Assembly: GCA_963969595.1 (NCBI GenBank)
Contig: OZ018412.1
Location: 28,210,339 to 28,274,338, forward strand
Direction: 5' to 3'
Source: Neckera pumila
Lineage: Eukaryota; Streptophyta; Bryopsida; Hypnales; Neckeraceae
DNA: 64,000 bases
Position numbers and translations under genes: made by a program. Shown piece by piece: positions 1-11,005 of the stretch (position 1 is the stretch's first letter; every line of letters starts with the position of its first letter). Below the pieces are notes generated by a model. The model had not been told where the DNA came from and ran no database searches. It saw nothing but the letters and a program-made list of their open reading frames with translations.

Positions 1-2340
1 GTCAAACACAAATCCCTGAGAGCTTCACCGACCTACACTACTCACCGGATGTGCCACCTACTTGGAGTCCACCATGTGGGCGATTCCATGGGAATTTGGT
101 TGCCCCATAGTGGCGATGCTCTTAGTGAATGAACCTGACTTTTTGTGCAGGTACACACTTGGAAATTCAAAGAAAAATATATGTTATAATTAGTGAGTTG
201 TCTAAAAAATATATTTATGTTCAAGCAATTTTATAAAAAATACAGTTCAATCCAGACCGAGGAAGAAAAGTTAAGTTTGCCTATCAATGGAGAAGCACGG
301 ATTCAGAATAGTAAGGTAAAGCAACCCATTGTGGTAAGATGACCCATAGTGGTTGCCTCAAAAATGACCCCATCATGGATTTTTTTCAGTTTGTGACAGT
401 TTTGCTTCAACGTATGTCTTACATGACAATAATGGAGTGATTAGTGACCTCATTAGGAACTTCCAATTTCTCAGTGAGAATTTATTGTAAGAATTGACTT
501 TTTAGGCCTTCTATGTTAGAAAATACTATGACTGTTTTAGGTGAGTGTGGGCGCTTATTTATCCACCCTTGGTAAATAATTGTACACAACCAAATTCTAA
601 TTCTACTCATGAAATACTATCCTAAGTGGGTGTCTAAGCGTCGATCCATTGTGCCTTCCAAGCAATGGAACTTTTCTAACCACTAAACATCTAATCCCCT
701 TGCAAAAGAGAGGCCTCAAACATTCTAGCCTACGACTAAGGGGTTCTTAACTTGTGTAAGTCGCAAGGGTCCTGGATTTTGGCCAATCTACTGTCTGATT
801 TTAGTATTTTTAGGTGATAGAAGATTTCATGCAATTTCCAGAAACCTAAAGTTCACTGGAATCGGATGTTTCTAGCAAAAGTTATGCGTGGATGAAGTTT
901 GACCACTACTTGGTTCATCAAACTTCATCCATGGTTTTCTATGGGTTGCTACTTTTAATTTCACTTGATATTTTTAGCCAAGGTCTGATTTGAGTTACCC
1001 TAATTAATTATGACTCTAAGTTTTGACCGAAAAAGGTTAACCTAATTTACCCGGTTAAATCTAATTTACCTCATCAATAATAATTTGTTGGATTTTTATT
1101 GGATTTTCCTTGGTTTTTTACTCTTCCGCTTTTACAAGTTACTTTTATCCTTCCTACTTTATTAGTTTACTTTGGAATTGATTTTTACTAACCTAATTTA
1201 TCGATGGATGAAGTTGGTTGGTAGCTTGGATTTGGAACTTCATCCACTATTTACCGCTATCCTAATTTCCTAAATTAATTCTTACTTTTACTTTTTACTT
1301 TCTAAGTTAAATTTTCCTCTTAGCTATAAGTTTCCTATCTCTTGGATGAATTTTGGGCGGATTTTAGCCGGTTCGTGGACAAAACTTCATCTACAAGTAA
1401 CTTTCTTGTTTTAACTCGGATTTGGACGTACTTTACCTTTTTGGAACCCCGTGGACCTCTTGTTTCTACTTCCTAACCTAAATTTGATCTGACCTATGGT
1501 CTATGCTGCTCTAGCTCTCGGCCCCCTCCTAATTACATTAATTAAAACAAGGTTTAACAAAGAAGAGTGGGGTTTTAAGTGGCCCACCTTGTATTGGAGA
1601 TCCTGGATCAGATGGTCGAGATTCCCCCCTTCGGCCATGTCCCCTCCTCTTGGATTCTCGGTCCCTTGAGTGATTCTTGAATCGGGGAAGATTTTAGAAC
1701 GAAATGGTAGATGTGGCGGGATTTCTTTCTTCTTTCCCTTCCTCCTTCTCCTTCTTTCCACCCCTTTCTTACACCAAAAGACTTTGCCTTCCAAAGCTCT
1801 TACGTGTTGACTTCGTTCTTACCCCATGGCCTTCCAAAGGTCTTATACCATGACTTTTCTCTTACAATCAAGGGCACATTCTTTTTTACTCTTACACCTA
1901 CTTTCTCAATGGTCCAAATTTGATGGTTGGGATTTCCCCTAACCTATCCACTAGTACTCTTCTCTCCTATTTCATCTTCCTCTTTAGTTGCAATGTTCAA
2001 GTTTTTTAGATTATGGTGTGTGGAGAGCTTGGGTGAATTGTGCGTGGAATGATTGTGTGAGTTTGCAGGTTACTTGGGTGCTCCAACACAATTCCGCTTC
2101 CAACCCTACAATGTCCTACTTCTATCTCTACTTTATTGACTCCCTACTTCTAATTCCCTAATTTCCTACTTCTCCTTTTATTTGTCTTCTAATTACCTAC
2201 CTTTCCTACTCTAACTCTATTATTAAATATGTCTTCTCCCCCCCCCCTTTTAGTTGGTCTAACTTGTAATCTTCTTTTCTTTTCTTTTTCTTCAGTCCGG
2301 GTGGGGAGATTTTGACACGAAAAGGGAAAAAAAAAAACCC
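1..2340. other. AT-rich intergenic DNA, no gene seen
   Basis: No reading frame in this stretch resembles a known family and none shows coding character. The sequence is AT-rich, with several loosely repeated phrases about drought-like runs of 'aacttcatcc' (near 900, 1200 and 1380) that suggest an old repeat. I see no transposon ends that I can pair. Confidence 0.4.
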
Positions 2341-2344
2341 AAAA

Positions 2345-2550
2345 CGGCTTGGGCTGCGAGCTCGGTGTGGCCTGGAGTTGCGAGCTCGGGCGGCCTGGAG
2401 CTGTTGGGCTTGGTGTAGCCTGGACTATCGGGCTCGGGGTGGCCTGGGCTGCTTGGGCTCGGGCGGTCTTGGGCACCGGGCTCGGGCTGCCTGGAGCTCA
2501 ACTGCCTAGAGGCTGTTGGGCTCGGGCTGCTTGGGCTCAGGCGGCCTGGT
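2345..2550. repeat. GC-rich minisatellite of GGGCTCGGGCGGCCTGG-type units
   Basis: Roughly ten imperfect units of 16-25 bp built on the words GGGCTCGGGC, GGCCTGG and CTGGAGCT follow one another. The block is sharply GC-rich between AT-rich flanks. Translations of both strands give low-complexity peptides, as expected for a tandem repeat, so I do not call a gene. Confidence 0.7.
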
Positions 2551-2759
2551 GCTTATCTTTTCTTCTTCTTTTTTCGTTGAGGGGGGTCCCAATATGGGCT
2601 AACTAAACTACCATGAGGGGCCCTTTTAAAAGAAAAGGGTAATCGATTGTCTAACCAATCCCAAACCTACCTAAACTTCCGTTTTTTCGTGACTCCTAAA
2701 TTCTTGGATGCTAAACTTTGAAAGTTTTTACACTTGTCTTGGAAACTAAACTTTGGAGA

Positions 2760-3240
2760 CAATCACCCTGGAGGTTCAAGGCTCCGCCGTCGAGTTGGGT
2801 TTAACACCAACTCTAGGATTTCCCTTGCTTGTGGGTCTAAAGCTTCGCCGTATGGCGGTCTTTCTTTAATACACATTCTAGGATTAAGAACTAAAGTCAA
2901 AGCTCCGCTGTCTAAGAGGGGGGATCACTTATCCATAAACAACTTCAAAGAGGAACTTAACAGTTAGAACATGACAACCCTGGGGGGTCCAAAGCTCCGC
3001 CGTATTGGGGGGAAGACCACGCGCCTAGGGGTAACTTAAAAGAAGGTGGACTTCAAATGTTAGCACGTGACATCCCGGGGGGTCCAAAGCTTTGCCGTAT
3101 CGGGGGGAGGACCATATGCCAAGGAGCAAGTTACATGAGGGAAGTTAGAACTTTTAAGAAATAACCACCTGGGGAGGTCAAAGCTCCGCTGTCCCGGGGG
3201 GGAAGACACACACAAAGAACTCTCAAAGAAAGCTTAAAAA
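2760..3240. repeat. Degenerate tandem array with GGGG-flanked 'AAAGCTCCGCCGT' core
   Basis: The core AAGCTCCGCCGT or a close variant occurs about six times (near 2780, 2840, 2900, 2990, 3090 and 3180) at uneven spacing of 60-100 bp. The later units are framed by CCTGGGGGGTCC on the left and GGGGGGAAGACC on the right, so each unit can fold. No reading frame runs through the array. It may be the inside of an old retroelement, but no polymerase or gag remnant is visible. Confidence 0.55.
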
Positions 3241-5590
3241 AGGTCCCCGACTCAGGGGAAAAGACTCAGAGGTTAGTACGGACACGTGGGTTAATAAACA
3301 ACAACCTTGAACACTAAAGGCCCCCTGTGGACGGCAAAACCAAAGCACGGAGGGGGTAGCTTTAGGATTAGTACAAAAAACTCAAAGAACTCTCAAGCAA
3401 AGTTAGTACTTCAAGCAAAAAACTCCCAATAACAAGTTAGTGACCAAACTGACTCAAAATGAAGCCAAATAGCACCTAAGACTACTCAAAAGCTCATAAA
3501 CACAAAGAAAGAAGGACCTCCAAGACCTTCAAAAGCTGAAAATAGAGCAACAACGGAGCACAAAGTGTTGAAAAAACACCGTGGAAGTGCCCTTGGCTAA
3601 AGTGCCAAAAAATCCAACATAAGTTGGACCCACAGACCCAAGACAAGAATGGGGGTGGTTTGAGAGGAATGTGGGCCCCCTTTTATAGGTTTCCCAAGGG
3701 GCTCACCTCCCTCAAGTTACCTTGGTAACCTTATCAACTTAGATTTTCATCCTTATTTGTAAGATTTTTACAGCACTTGGATTTACGCTGGTCCAATGTT
3801 GTATCTTTTGGAGTTTGCCTTGGAACTTCAAACAGATTGCGTCAATGGCTTCAGAAGGCCATTTTTAGTCCACTAATCCTTTCACCTCCTATTCCGACGT
3901 CTAAAACCTCTCCTAGATTAGCGCTAACTAAGACCAGTAAAAGGGTAAAAATCTAGATTTTGGAGTTGGTCTTTTCTGACTAAAGTAACTAGCTAGGGTT
4001 GTCAGGAATGTCTGAGGAAGTAAGAAAAGACCCCTTGATGACTTGATTTCGACTTCGTATGCTCCCGGGACGCTGATCAACTTCACGCAAATCTCGCCAC
4101 GTGATTAATTTGGAGGAATGTCGCTGATTGGGCCACCTCTCGCTATCGGAACGCTATGAAATTTGTCGGAGTGCCTTATTAACATAAAAGAGACTATTCA
4201 AATTTTTTGTGAGATTTTACCGCAACTTGGGGAATTTACATGAATTTCCCGTTGTCAGTTTAAGTGGTTGACCGTCCGGACGGGGTATTTTCCTAAATTG
4301 GAAAATTTTGAAACTTCTCGGGGAACCTCTCATGGAGTTTCCCAAGAGATGTGCAAGTTCATTGTTCTTCACCCCGCACACGCTGGTCTGGATGGAAACT
4401 CCATCTTGTTTAAAGTAATCGGCAGTTAGAGAATCTTCCACATGCGAAAGAATCTTGGCGGGTGGATTCCGCTTTTGACCTCCTGACATGCTTCCGAACC
4501 AAGAGTACAATCTTGCAGCCGCAGATTCCTCCGCTGGCCCATCTTGAGAAAGCAACTCTTACAGACTAACATTTGGGGGTTCTACTATTTCGACGGTGGG
4601 ATGGAGAAACTAAAACCTCTCCGGGGGAATCTATCCTAAGACTCATTTAGACTTCCCTCGGACCACTTTTAGCCAGGTAGAGTCACATGCACAACATTTT
4701 AGACTATTTTGGATAAGAACCCTCAAACCTTTGTATTCCCGCTACTTCTTGGGTTCTAACCTATTTACAAGCGGGAATTAGAGATCTATTAAGGAAAAAA
4801 TCCTACTATTGACCAAAGGCTACATGGATATGTAACAACTCTAGTTTGGTCTTTCACTCTTTTTTGGTCTTTTTGTATCTTTTTATGACTTAAATTGCAC
4901 AATAACAGAAAAAAGAAAACTATGAATTCCAAGTGACGGATTGGGTGTTCACAGTGAGCAAAGTGAGTATGATGGATTCATTTGTTAGTTCTAAAGTAGT
5001 CTACAAACTCTTTTGGCCATGATGCATTGAACACTTCAAAAATTCATAGCAAATTCATACTTTGTCCAAAAAACATAATTTCATTTGCACTCACTGTTTC
5101 TCACACTTACACTATTGTGGGGAAAAAATTGAAAATTTTTAACAACTACGTGAAAAGTCAAACTTCTACTTTTGACCACAATGGGTTGTTTCACTTTAAA
5201 CCTTTTTTTTTGCACCAGTTGGTATTGAAATCTTGACAAATCATCTCCGGGAGGACAAGTCTCTCAATGTTCCTCTGGTTTTGGGTCATAATAACTTTTA
5301 TTCCTGCCAGTCTAACTTTACATTTAAAACAGCCGTTACAACCAAAAGGCAAGCTTCTTACGATTTCAAATATTTCTTTTGCACAAAGAGGAATTCAGTT
5401 GAGAGGAAAAGGACCATCACATCATATAAGTTACTGCTACGGAAATTTGATCCCCAGATATCCATAACAAAAGAGTACCACATCACGGAAACATAGGAAC
5501 TCCACAAGCAAACAAGGCAAACAAGCTGTATTGTGTGCAAAACGGGTCACTCCATGGAATGTAGCTGTTTAAAACATTCGACATAATACA
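3240..5590. other. Intergenic DNA, probable decayed repeat
   Basis: No recognisable gene. A 112-codon open frame on the minus strand (4217-4555) has no motif I recognise and no splice-site context, so it is not called. The mixed GC content resembles retroelement remnants more than the AT-rich DNA that follows. Confidence 0.35.
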
Positions 5591-5595
5591 TGTAA

Positions 5596-6013
5596 GAGCA
5601 TCCCCACTCCAGGCACGGCCAAATGGCATGGCCAGGGAGCACTTAGAGTGTCATTTGACCAAGCCCGGCCCATGTGTCCCACGGCAACACGGGTTACAAA
5701 CACGGGAAACCGGGTTTACACGGCCCCCAAGTGCTACTTCATGAATGCCTACTCGGGAAAAGACATTCATTAATGAAAAGGTCTCTCAAAACTTGGGGAA
5801 TAAATGAAAAGGTCTCTCGAAACTTGGAAATAAAGATAAAATAACTCATACCGAGCCGCAAGCAAGACTCTTCATTTGGCCGGGTGCTCTTCAAATTTGG
5901 TCGTGCTCGGCCATTTTTTGGCCCTCGCCGTGCGTGCCGTGGGGCACTCATTATGGCCGGGCATGGCCATTTGCCTAGTTTGAGCCACTTGTTGAGTTGG
6001 AGTGGGGATGCTC
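5596..6013. mobile_element. Tourist/Harbinger-like MITE, TSD TAA
   Basis: The terminal inverted repeats read GAGCATCCCCACTCC at the left and GGAGTGGGGATGCTC at the right. The trinucleotide TAA flanks both ends directly (5593-5595 and 6014-6016). A 3-bp TWA duplication with GAGCATC-type ends fits the PIF/Harbinger superfamily and its Tourist MITEs. The interior is GC-richer than its surroundings, holds GGCATGGCC-like palindromes and encodes nothing, so the 418-bp copy is non-autonomous. Confidence 0.75.
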
Positions 6014-6015
6014 TA

Positions 6016-7552
6016 AGGGAGTCTGCTCCTAAAGCAACCATTTAAGAGCTGATTGCTTTTTTTAGGAAGCTAAACTTCTTGAAAAAAAAATTTAGTAAAT
6101 TTCATCGGATGAAAAATGGAATTGGCATTTACCCAAGTTGTTTCACATTTTTTTTTACCTTTGTGGAATTAGATACAAATCTTTGAAGTTAAAATGCAAT
6201 AGTCATTAAGAGCAACCACCTCCTAAAATGTACACTAGTGGTACATTGAAGAAAGCAAAATGGACCTTTGTGTCATGATTGCTTTTAGAGCTTGCACACT
6301 TTTAGAGTAGACCACCTTAACCCCTAAAGTTCCATAACTATGTTCTCACTTAAAAGGCTCAATAATTTCCATTTTTAGTACAAGTATCCAATTTTTGAAA
6401 AAACACTTTTTTGACAAATGTAACCATAGGATCTTGTAGTATGGTGACTTGAGAACATGTGGTAAAAATTTCAGGAATTTCCATCTTGTGGATTGCAAGA
6501 TATAAGCATTTATTTTCACTAAAACCATTTTGTTGGCCCTACAAAAAGCAGGGCAGCAGCACTTCACAAGCTCACTTTTCGATCAGAAAATGTCCAAAAT
6601 GATAGTGCTTCTTTGGATTTTTTTTCCTAGACAAATTGGCTACATGCTTGAAATTTTTCACTTTGTTTGGAATTGTATAACATATAGGAAAAAAATAGTA
6701 AGTAGATAGTAGTAGAGGATGATTCAAAATACAAAATTGTCAAGAACATAATTTTGGAATTGAAAAATGCTAATCCCAATGGTGGAAATGTTGATATAAC
6801 TAATATATATCCTATGACTTTATTTTTTTCAAAAAATATTCAAAATTGAGTAAGAGAAAGGACTTCAAAGTTTATTTTAGAGTAGAAAATCCATAACTGC
6901 CTGTACACTTAAAATCTTCATAACTTTTGACTCATTGATAAAAATGGGCTGATTCAAAGCTTTTTACGTATGTATAACTCTAGAAAACCAATTTCAAATT
7001 TTTGTTTTTGAAAAAAGTGTTTTTTTCTAATCTGCCCAAACTGTCCAGTTACGAAAAAAAGTAACATATTGGGCCATAACTTTTGACTCGTATTTCCAAA
7101 TGCCATGAAATTTGGTGCAAATGAAAGATATTCCTTGCCCCCACCTTTTGTTAAAATTTCAACCAAAAATATGGAAATCTCTAGTCGTACGTACCTGCCC
7201 AAAAAATCTATACGGCCAAAAAATGCATGTTGGTCCTTTAGGGGTTAAGGATAGTCTGGTTTGAAAGCAATTGTGTTCTAAATTTGATCAGGATACAAAG
7301 GTACATTTTACTTTCTTCAATGTACTAGCAGTGTACATTTTAGATGGTGGTCGATTTTAGCGATCACTGCATGTCAACTTCAAAAATTTGTAACTAATTC
7401 CACAAAGGTCTAAAAATATGAAACGAATTGGGTTAGATGCCAATTCCAATTTTCTACCTACAAAAATTTACTAAAAATTATTTCAAGGAGTTTCGCTTCC
7501 CCGAAAAAGCCAATCAGCTCTTAAATGATCAGTTTAAAAGCCAGACTACCTT
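6016..7552. repeat. Palindrome carrying a TTAA element at its centre
   Basis: Arms at about 6016-6316 and 7249-7552 are inverted copies, with the most similar part at 6040-6316 and 7249-7527. Shared words include AAGAGCTGATTG near 6045 and CAATCAGCTCTT near 7511, and CTTTCTTCAATGTAC near 7310 with its complement near 6250. The structure begins at the target duplication of the preceding MITE. Its centre is the 924-bp TTAA element at 6321-7244. No coding content. Confidence 0.65.
6321..7244. mobile_element. TTAA-flanked MITE, copy C
   Basis: The element starts CCCCTAAAGTTCC, ends GGTCCTTTAGGGG and is flanked on both sides by TTAA (6317-6320 and 7245-7248). Length is 924 bp. The interior is AT-rich, contains phrases of the type CATAACTTTTGACTC that recur in other copies, and has no transposase frame. 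TTAA duplication plus ends starting with CCC is the signature of the piggyBac superfamily; assignment to it is inference, because no autonomous copy is present. Confidence 0.75.
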
Positions 7553-7962
7553 ACTTGACATCCAAATTGTATTACTAACTTGCGAAGATATTTGTATATA
7601 TATGTCCTACTATATATTGTACTACAGTCGGATATTGTAATCTTACAACTGACCAATTTGACCCATGTACAACTTTGTACAATGTGCAATATAATTGGTA
7701 TATTCTGGTGAGCATAATTATCACGCAATCCTAATGCAATTCCAATCAAGCATACAAAATTTTGGTTTCAAAAAAGAAAAATTTTATTTTTGGTGAATTT
7801 CTAAAGTTAATTTTCATGGTTTTACATAATATTTTATTGAGAACAATTGATGATGAATTTTTGTAATCCGATTGCATAGATATATAGGGAACATCCATAC
7901 ACACATCTGTCATATTAAAAAACACTCCATTAAGTAACAAAATATGAGCTAGGAAGAGTTAA

Positions 7963-8882
7963 CCCCTGAAATAGTAAGGTAGTTTCTGGCTCCAAAACCA
8001 CTAAAAACTGCCTTTCTGGTGCAATTACTCCCTAAACCAAAAAAAACTTTAAAAAAAAAATCTAACCCTGGGATCTTGTACTTCACCTGTCTTAGATCAT
8101 GTGATAATAATTTCATGACGTTTGACCATACGGATTGGAGGATATTAGCATTTGAAGTTGGAAAAAGAAGCTTTTTTGAACTGCAGCTTGCAATTTCAGA
8201 TGACTATGACAGCCATTTGTGGATTTTTTTTGCACTACATACCATTAAGTTAAAAAATTTTGTGTTGAACATTTGAGTTGAGAGTCCGGGGGGAAATTTC
8301 ATAATGTCAAAACTTGATTTTCGCATAAAAAAAAATTATTAAGTAGAAGCAGGTCCAAAATTGAACAAAACACTAAATCGTTAATAGTTCTTAGGTGGAA
8401 TTAAAACACCATAATTCCAAAGGTGGGATTTTTCTTGCAAACAAATTTAACCTTGTCAGTAAATAAAATTTGAAAAAAATTGAAAATTGCATTCAGAAAT
8501 GAATTCTATAAGTTGTTTTTTGAAGAAGATGCTTAGATTGCCCGAAAAACAAGATTGTCCATAACTTTTTTGTTCTAAGTCCAAATAGAATGAACCAAAG
8601 CTTCAAATGTAGACAAAAACATTATCTTTGAAGGAAAAAAATAAAAATAAAAAATTCAATTTTTTGAAGTTTTTTTTTCCTGCCCGGCAAACTGCTTTTA
8701 AGACTCCAGATGGCATAACTTTTGCTCCTGGGCATTGATTGAAAAAATAATAAAACTTTTAGAAAGCTAATGTGATTTCCTATCTTCAAAAAAAGTTTTA
8801 AAAAATCAGGCCAAAATTTCAGGTCACACGAGCCTACCCGAAAACCCAAGTGTCCCCCGAGGGGACTTTGGTCCTTTAGGGG
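7963..8882. mobile_element. TTAA-flanked MITE, copy A
   Basis: It starts CCCCTGAAATAG, ends GGTCCTTTAGGGG and is flanked by TTAA at 7959-7962 and 8883-8886. Length is 920 bp. The opposite palindrome arm has the same flanking sequence with a single TTAA and no element, so it is an empty site for this insertion. The interior is homologous to copy B in the opposite orientation. No transposase frame. Confidence 0.8.
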
Positions 8883-9025
8883 TTAAATATAAGCTTCATA
8901 AGACCAAAATTTGTGAAATAGATATCTTTATATTTTAACAAGATTTTTCTATTTAATCCGCACACTATAACTACTTTTGTACATTTTAGCATGATGTTAC
9001 AATCACTTTGCCAAAATCTTGTTAA

Positions 9026-9947
9026 CCCCTAAAGTACCATTGTCCCTTCAGGGGACAAATCAGATTTTGGGCAGGTACCTACGGGCTCAATTTTTAGTGA
9101 ACTTTTTGAAACTTTTCCATAAGATAGAAAAACTGATTAGCTTTGTGTGAATATTATTTTTATTTCAATTGGTGCTTGGGAGCAAAAGTTATACCACAAA
9201 AAGGCTCAAACTGAACTCGGCGGGCATCACCCAAATTTTTGCAAAAAGTCAAAATAAATTTTAATTTTTTTTTCTCTGAGACTTTATCTTTTTGTCTACA
9301 TGTGAAGCTTTGATTCATTTTATTTGGACTAATAATGAGCAAATTATGGACAATCTTGTTTTTGGGGCAATCTAAGCATCTTTTTGAAAAAATCACTTAT
9401 AGGATTCATTTCTGAATGCAATTTTTATAATTTTTTACAATTTTGTTTTTGAGAATGTTTTCTTTTTGCTTGCTAAAACAATCTCACCACAAGGATTATT
9501 GTATTTCAATCCCATCTAAGAGCTATTAACAATTTAGTTTTTTTTTCAATCTTGGACTTATTTCTTTTTTAAAAAAATTTAAAGAATGAAAATCAAGTGT
9601 GTGTTTTTTGAATTTTTTTTGTAGACTTTCAACTTACATCTTCCACATAAAAAAATTTAAATTCAATGTCTGTAGTGCAAAAAAAATTCACAAATGGGGG
9701 TCAAGTCATCTGAAATTTCAGGTTAGTGTTCAAAATAACTTTCTTTTTCAACTTTGAATGCTAATATCTTCCAATCTATACGGTCAAACTCCATGAAATT
9801 TTTACCACATGATCTTTGACAAATGAAGTACAAGATCCTACGGTTAGATTCTAAAAAAATGTTTATTTTTTTGTTCTTGGGTGAACACAACCAAAATGGC
9901 AGTTTTGAGTGGTTTTGACAAAAAAAATGGCCTTGAGACTTTAGGGG
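9026..9947. mobile_element. TTAA-flanked MITE, copy B
   Basis: It starts CCCCTAAAGTACC, ends GACTTTAGGGG and is flanked by TTAA at 9022-9025 and 9948-9951. Length is 922 bp. The left palindrome arm near 8930-8945 holds the matching empty site, in which CAAGAT and ATATAAAG are separated by one TTAA. Copy B therefore inserted independently of copy A. Confidence 0.8.
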
Positions 9948-10399
9948 TTAAAATATAAAGATATCTATTTCACAATTTTTTGGTCATATGACACTTCATA
10001 TTTAACCCTTCCTAGCTCATATTCTTGTTACTTAATGAGGTGTTTTTTAATATGACAGATGTACGTATGGTTGTTCCCTACATATGTATGCAATCAGATT
10101 AAAAAAATCCATCATCAATTGTTTACAATAAAATATTATGTAAAATCATGAAAACTAACTTTAGACATTTACCAAAAATGAAATTTTTCTTTTTTGAAAC
10201 CAAAATTTTGTATGCTTGATTGGAATTGCGTGAAGATTGTGTGATAATTATGCAAGATGAAAATTCCAATTCTTTTTCTATGCTATGCAAAAATCTTTGA
10301 ATGCTTCAAATCAGCCGATTGTAAGAATATTGTACCTGACTGTACATTGTACAACTTGAACAAGCCATTGAAGGTTTACACATGGCATGTATGAAGGAA

Positions 10400-10700
10400 G
10401 GGAGAGGTGGCTTTTATGGCTCCACCCTCGCCCTTGTTTTCTTCTCATTATGAGACTTGAAACCAACACTTGGGCTTGGACAGATTAAAGACAATTGATG
10501 CCTGGATAATTGATGTATGACTGGCAGGTATTGATATCCAAAAGCAAGCAACAGTGAATCGAAAAACAGACACTATGTATCGAGGGAGTACATTCAAAGC
10601 CAAGGTCTTGAAAAAACAAAAGATAAGATCAATTAATTGAGCGAGGTCCAGAATGTGTGTCCTGCAAAAATCCAAAGAATAAGTCGTAACTTTCAGTAAG
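10400..10700. other. Intergenic, no feature seen
   Basis: Mixed-composition DNA between the palindrome and a LINE 3' end. Nothing recognisable. Confidence 0.3.
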
Positions 10701-10714
10701 TTATGGCACAATGC

Positions 10715-11005
10715 AACAATACTCTCTCTTATTTCCATAGATGTAGTGAGGAGCATAAATTACTCATTAGTCAGGATTTCCAAGATTCTTGGTGTAAGAA
10801 TGAAGTCTTCTACTCCGGTAGTTTTCACAAGCCCAAGTGGCAGCTATTGCTTAACCTTCCTCCCAGGTTATCCCGTCCGCGGGAACTGGATTGGTTGTTG
10901 TTCTTTCATGTTTTTTTTGATGCAATGGTCAACATCTCTTTGAAATGAAAAAAAAACAAAAAAATCAAAAACAAAAAAACAAAAAAAACAAAAAAGAAAA
11001 CAAAA
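10715..11005 (+). mobile_element. Probable LINE 3' end with A-rich tail
   Basis: The block ends in 'tgcaatggtcaacatc' followed by an A-rich tail (AAAAAAAAACAAAAAAATC and more). This closely resembles the 3' end of the zinc-knuckle LINE fragment at 14.6-15.35 kb ('tgcaatggttattcc' then AAAATAAATAAAAAC). Short open frames are present but no reverse transcriptase core is recognisable, so this would be a heavily 5'-truncated copy. Confidence 0.4.

Larger units (their letters stand above)
7590..10360. repeat. Giant palindrome with a TTAA element in each arm
   Basis: The left carrier (7712-7962 plus 8883-8945) is the inverted copy of the right carrier (9010-9025 plus 9948-10253). Weaker similarity extends to about 7590 and 10360. 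Matching landmarks include GAGCTAGGAAG (7948) with CTTCCTAGCTC (10008), and AATAGATATCTTTATATTTT (8917) with its complement near 9955. One 920-bp TTAA element sits in each arm, at different positions. No gene is present. Confidence 0.75.

Noticed and set aside
2189..2606. Several open frames through the 2.3-2.6 kb block
   Set aside because: They are translations of a GC-rich minisatellite and give only repeated Gly/Leu/Ala/Trp or Pro/Gln peptides.
4217..4555. 112-codon minus-strand frame
   Set aside because: It lies in a retroelement-like region with no motif, no flanking exons and no homolog I recognise.
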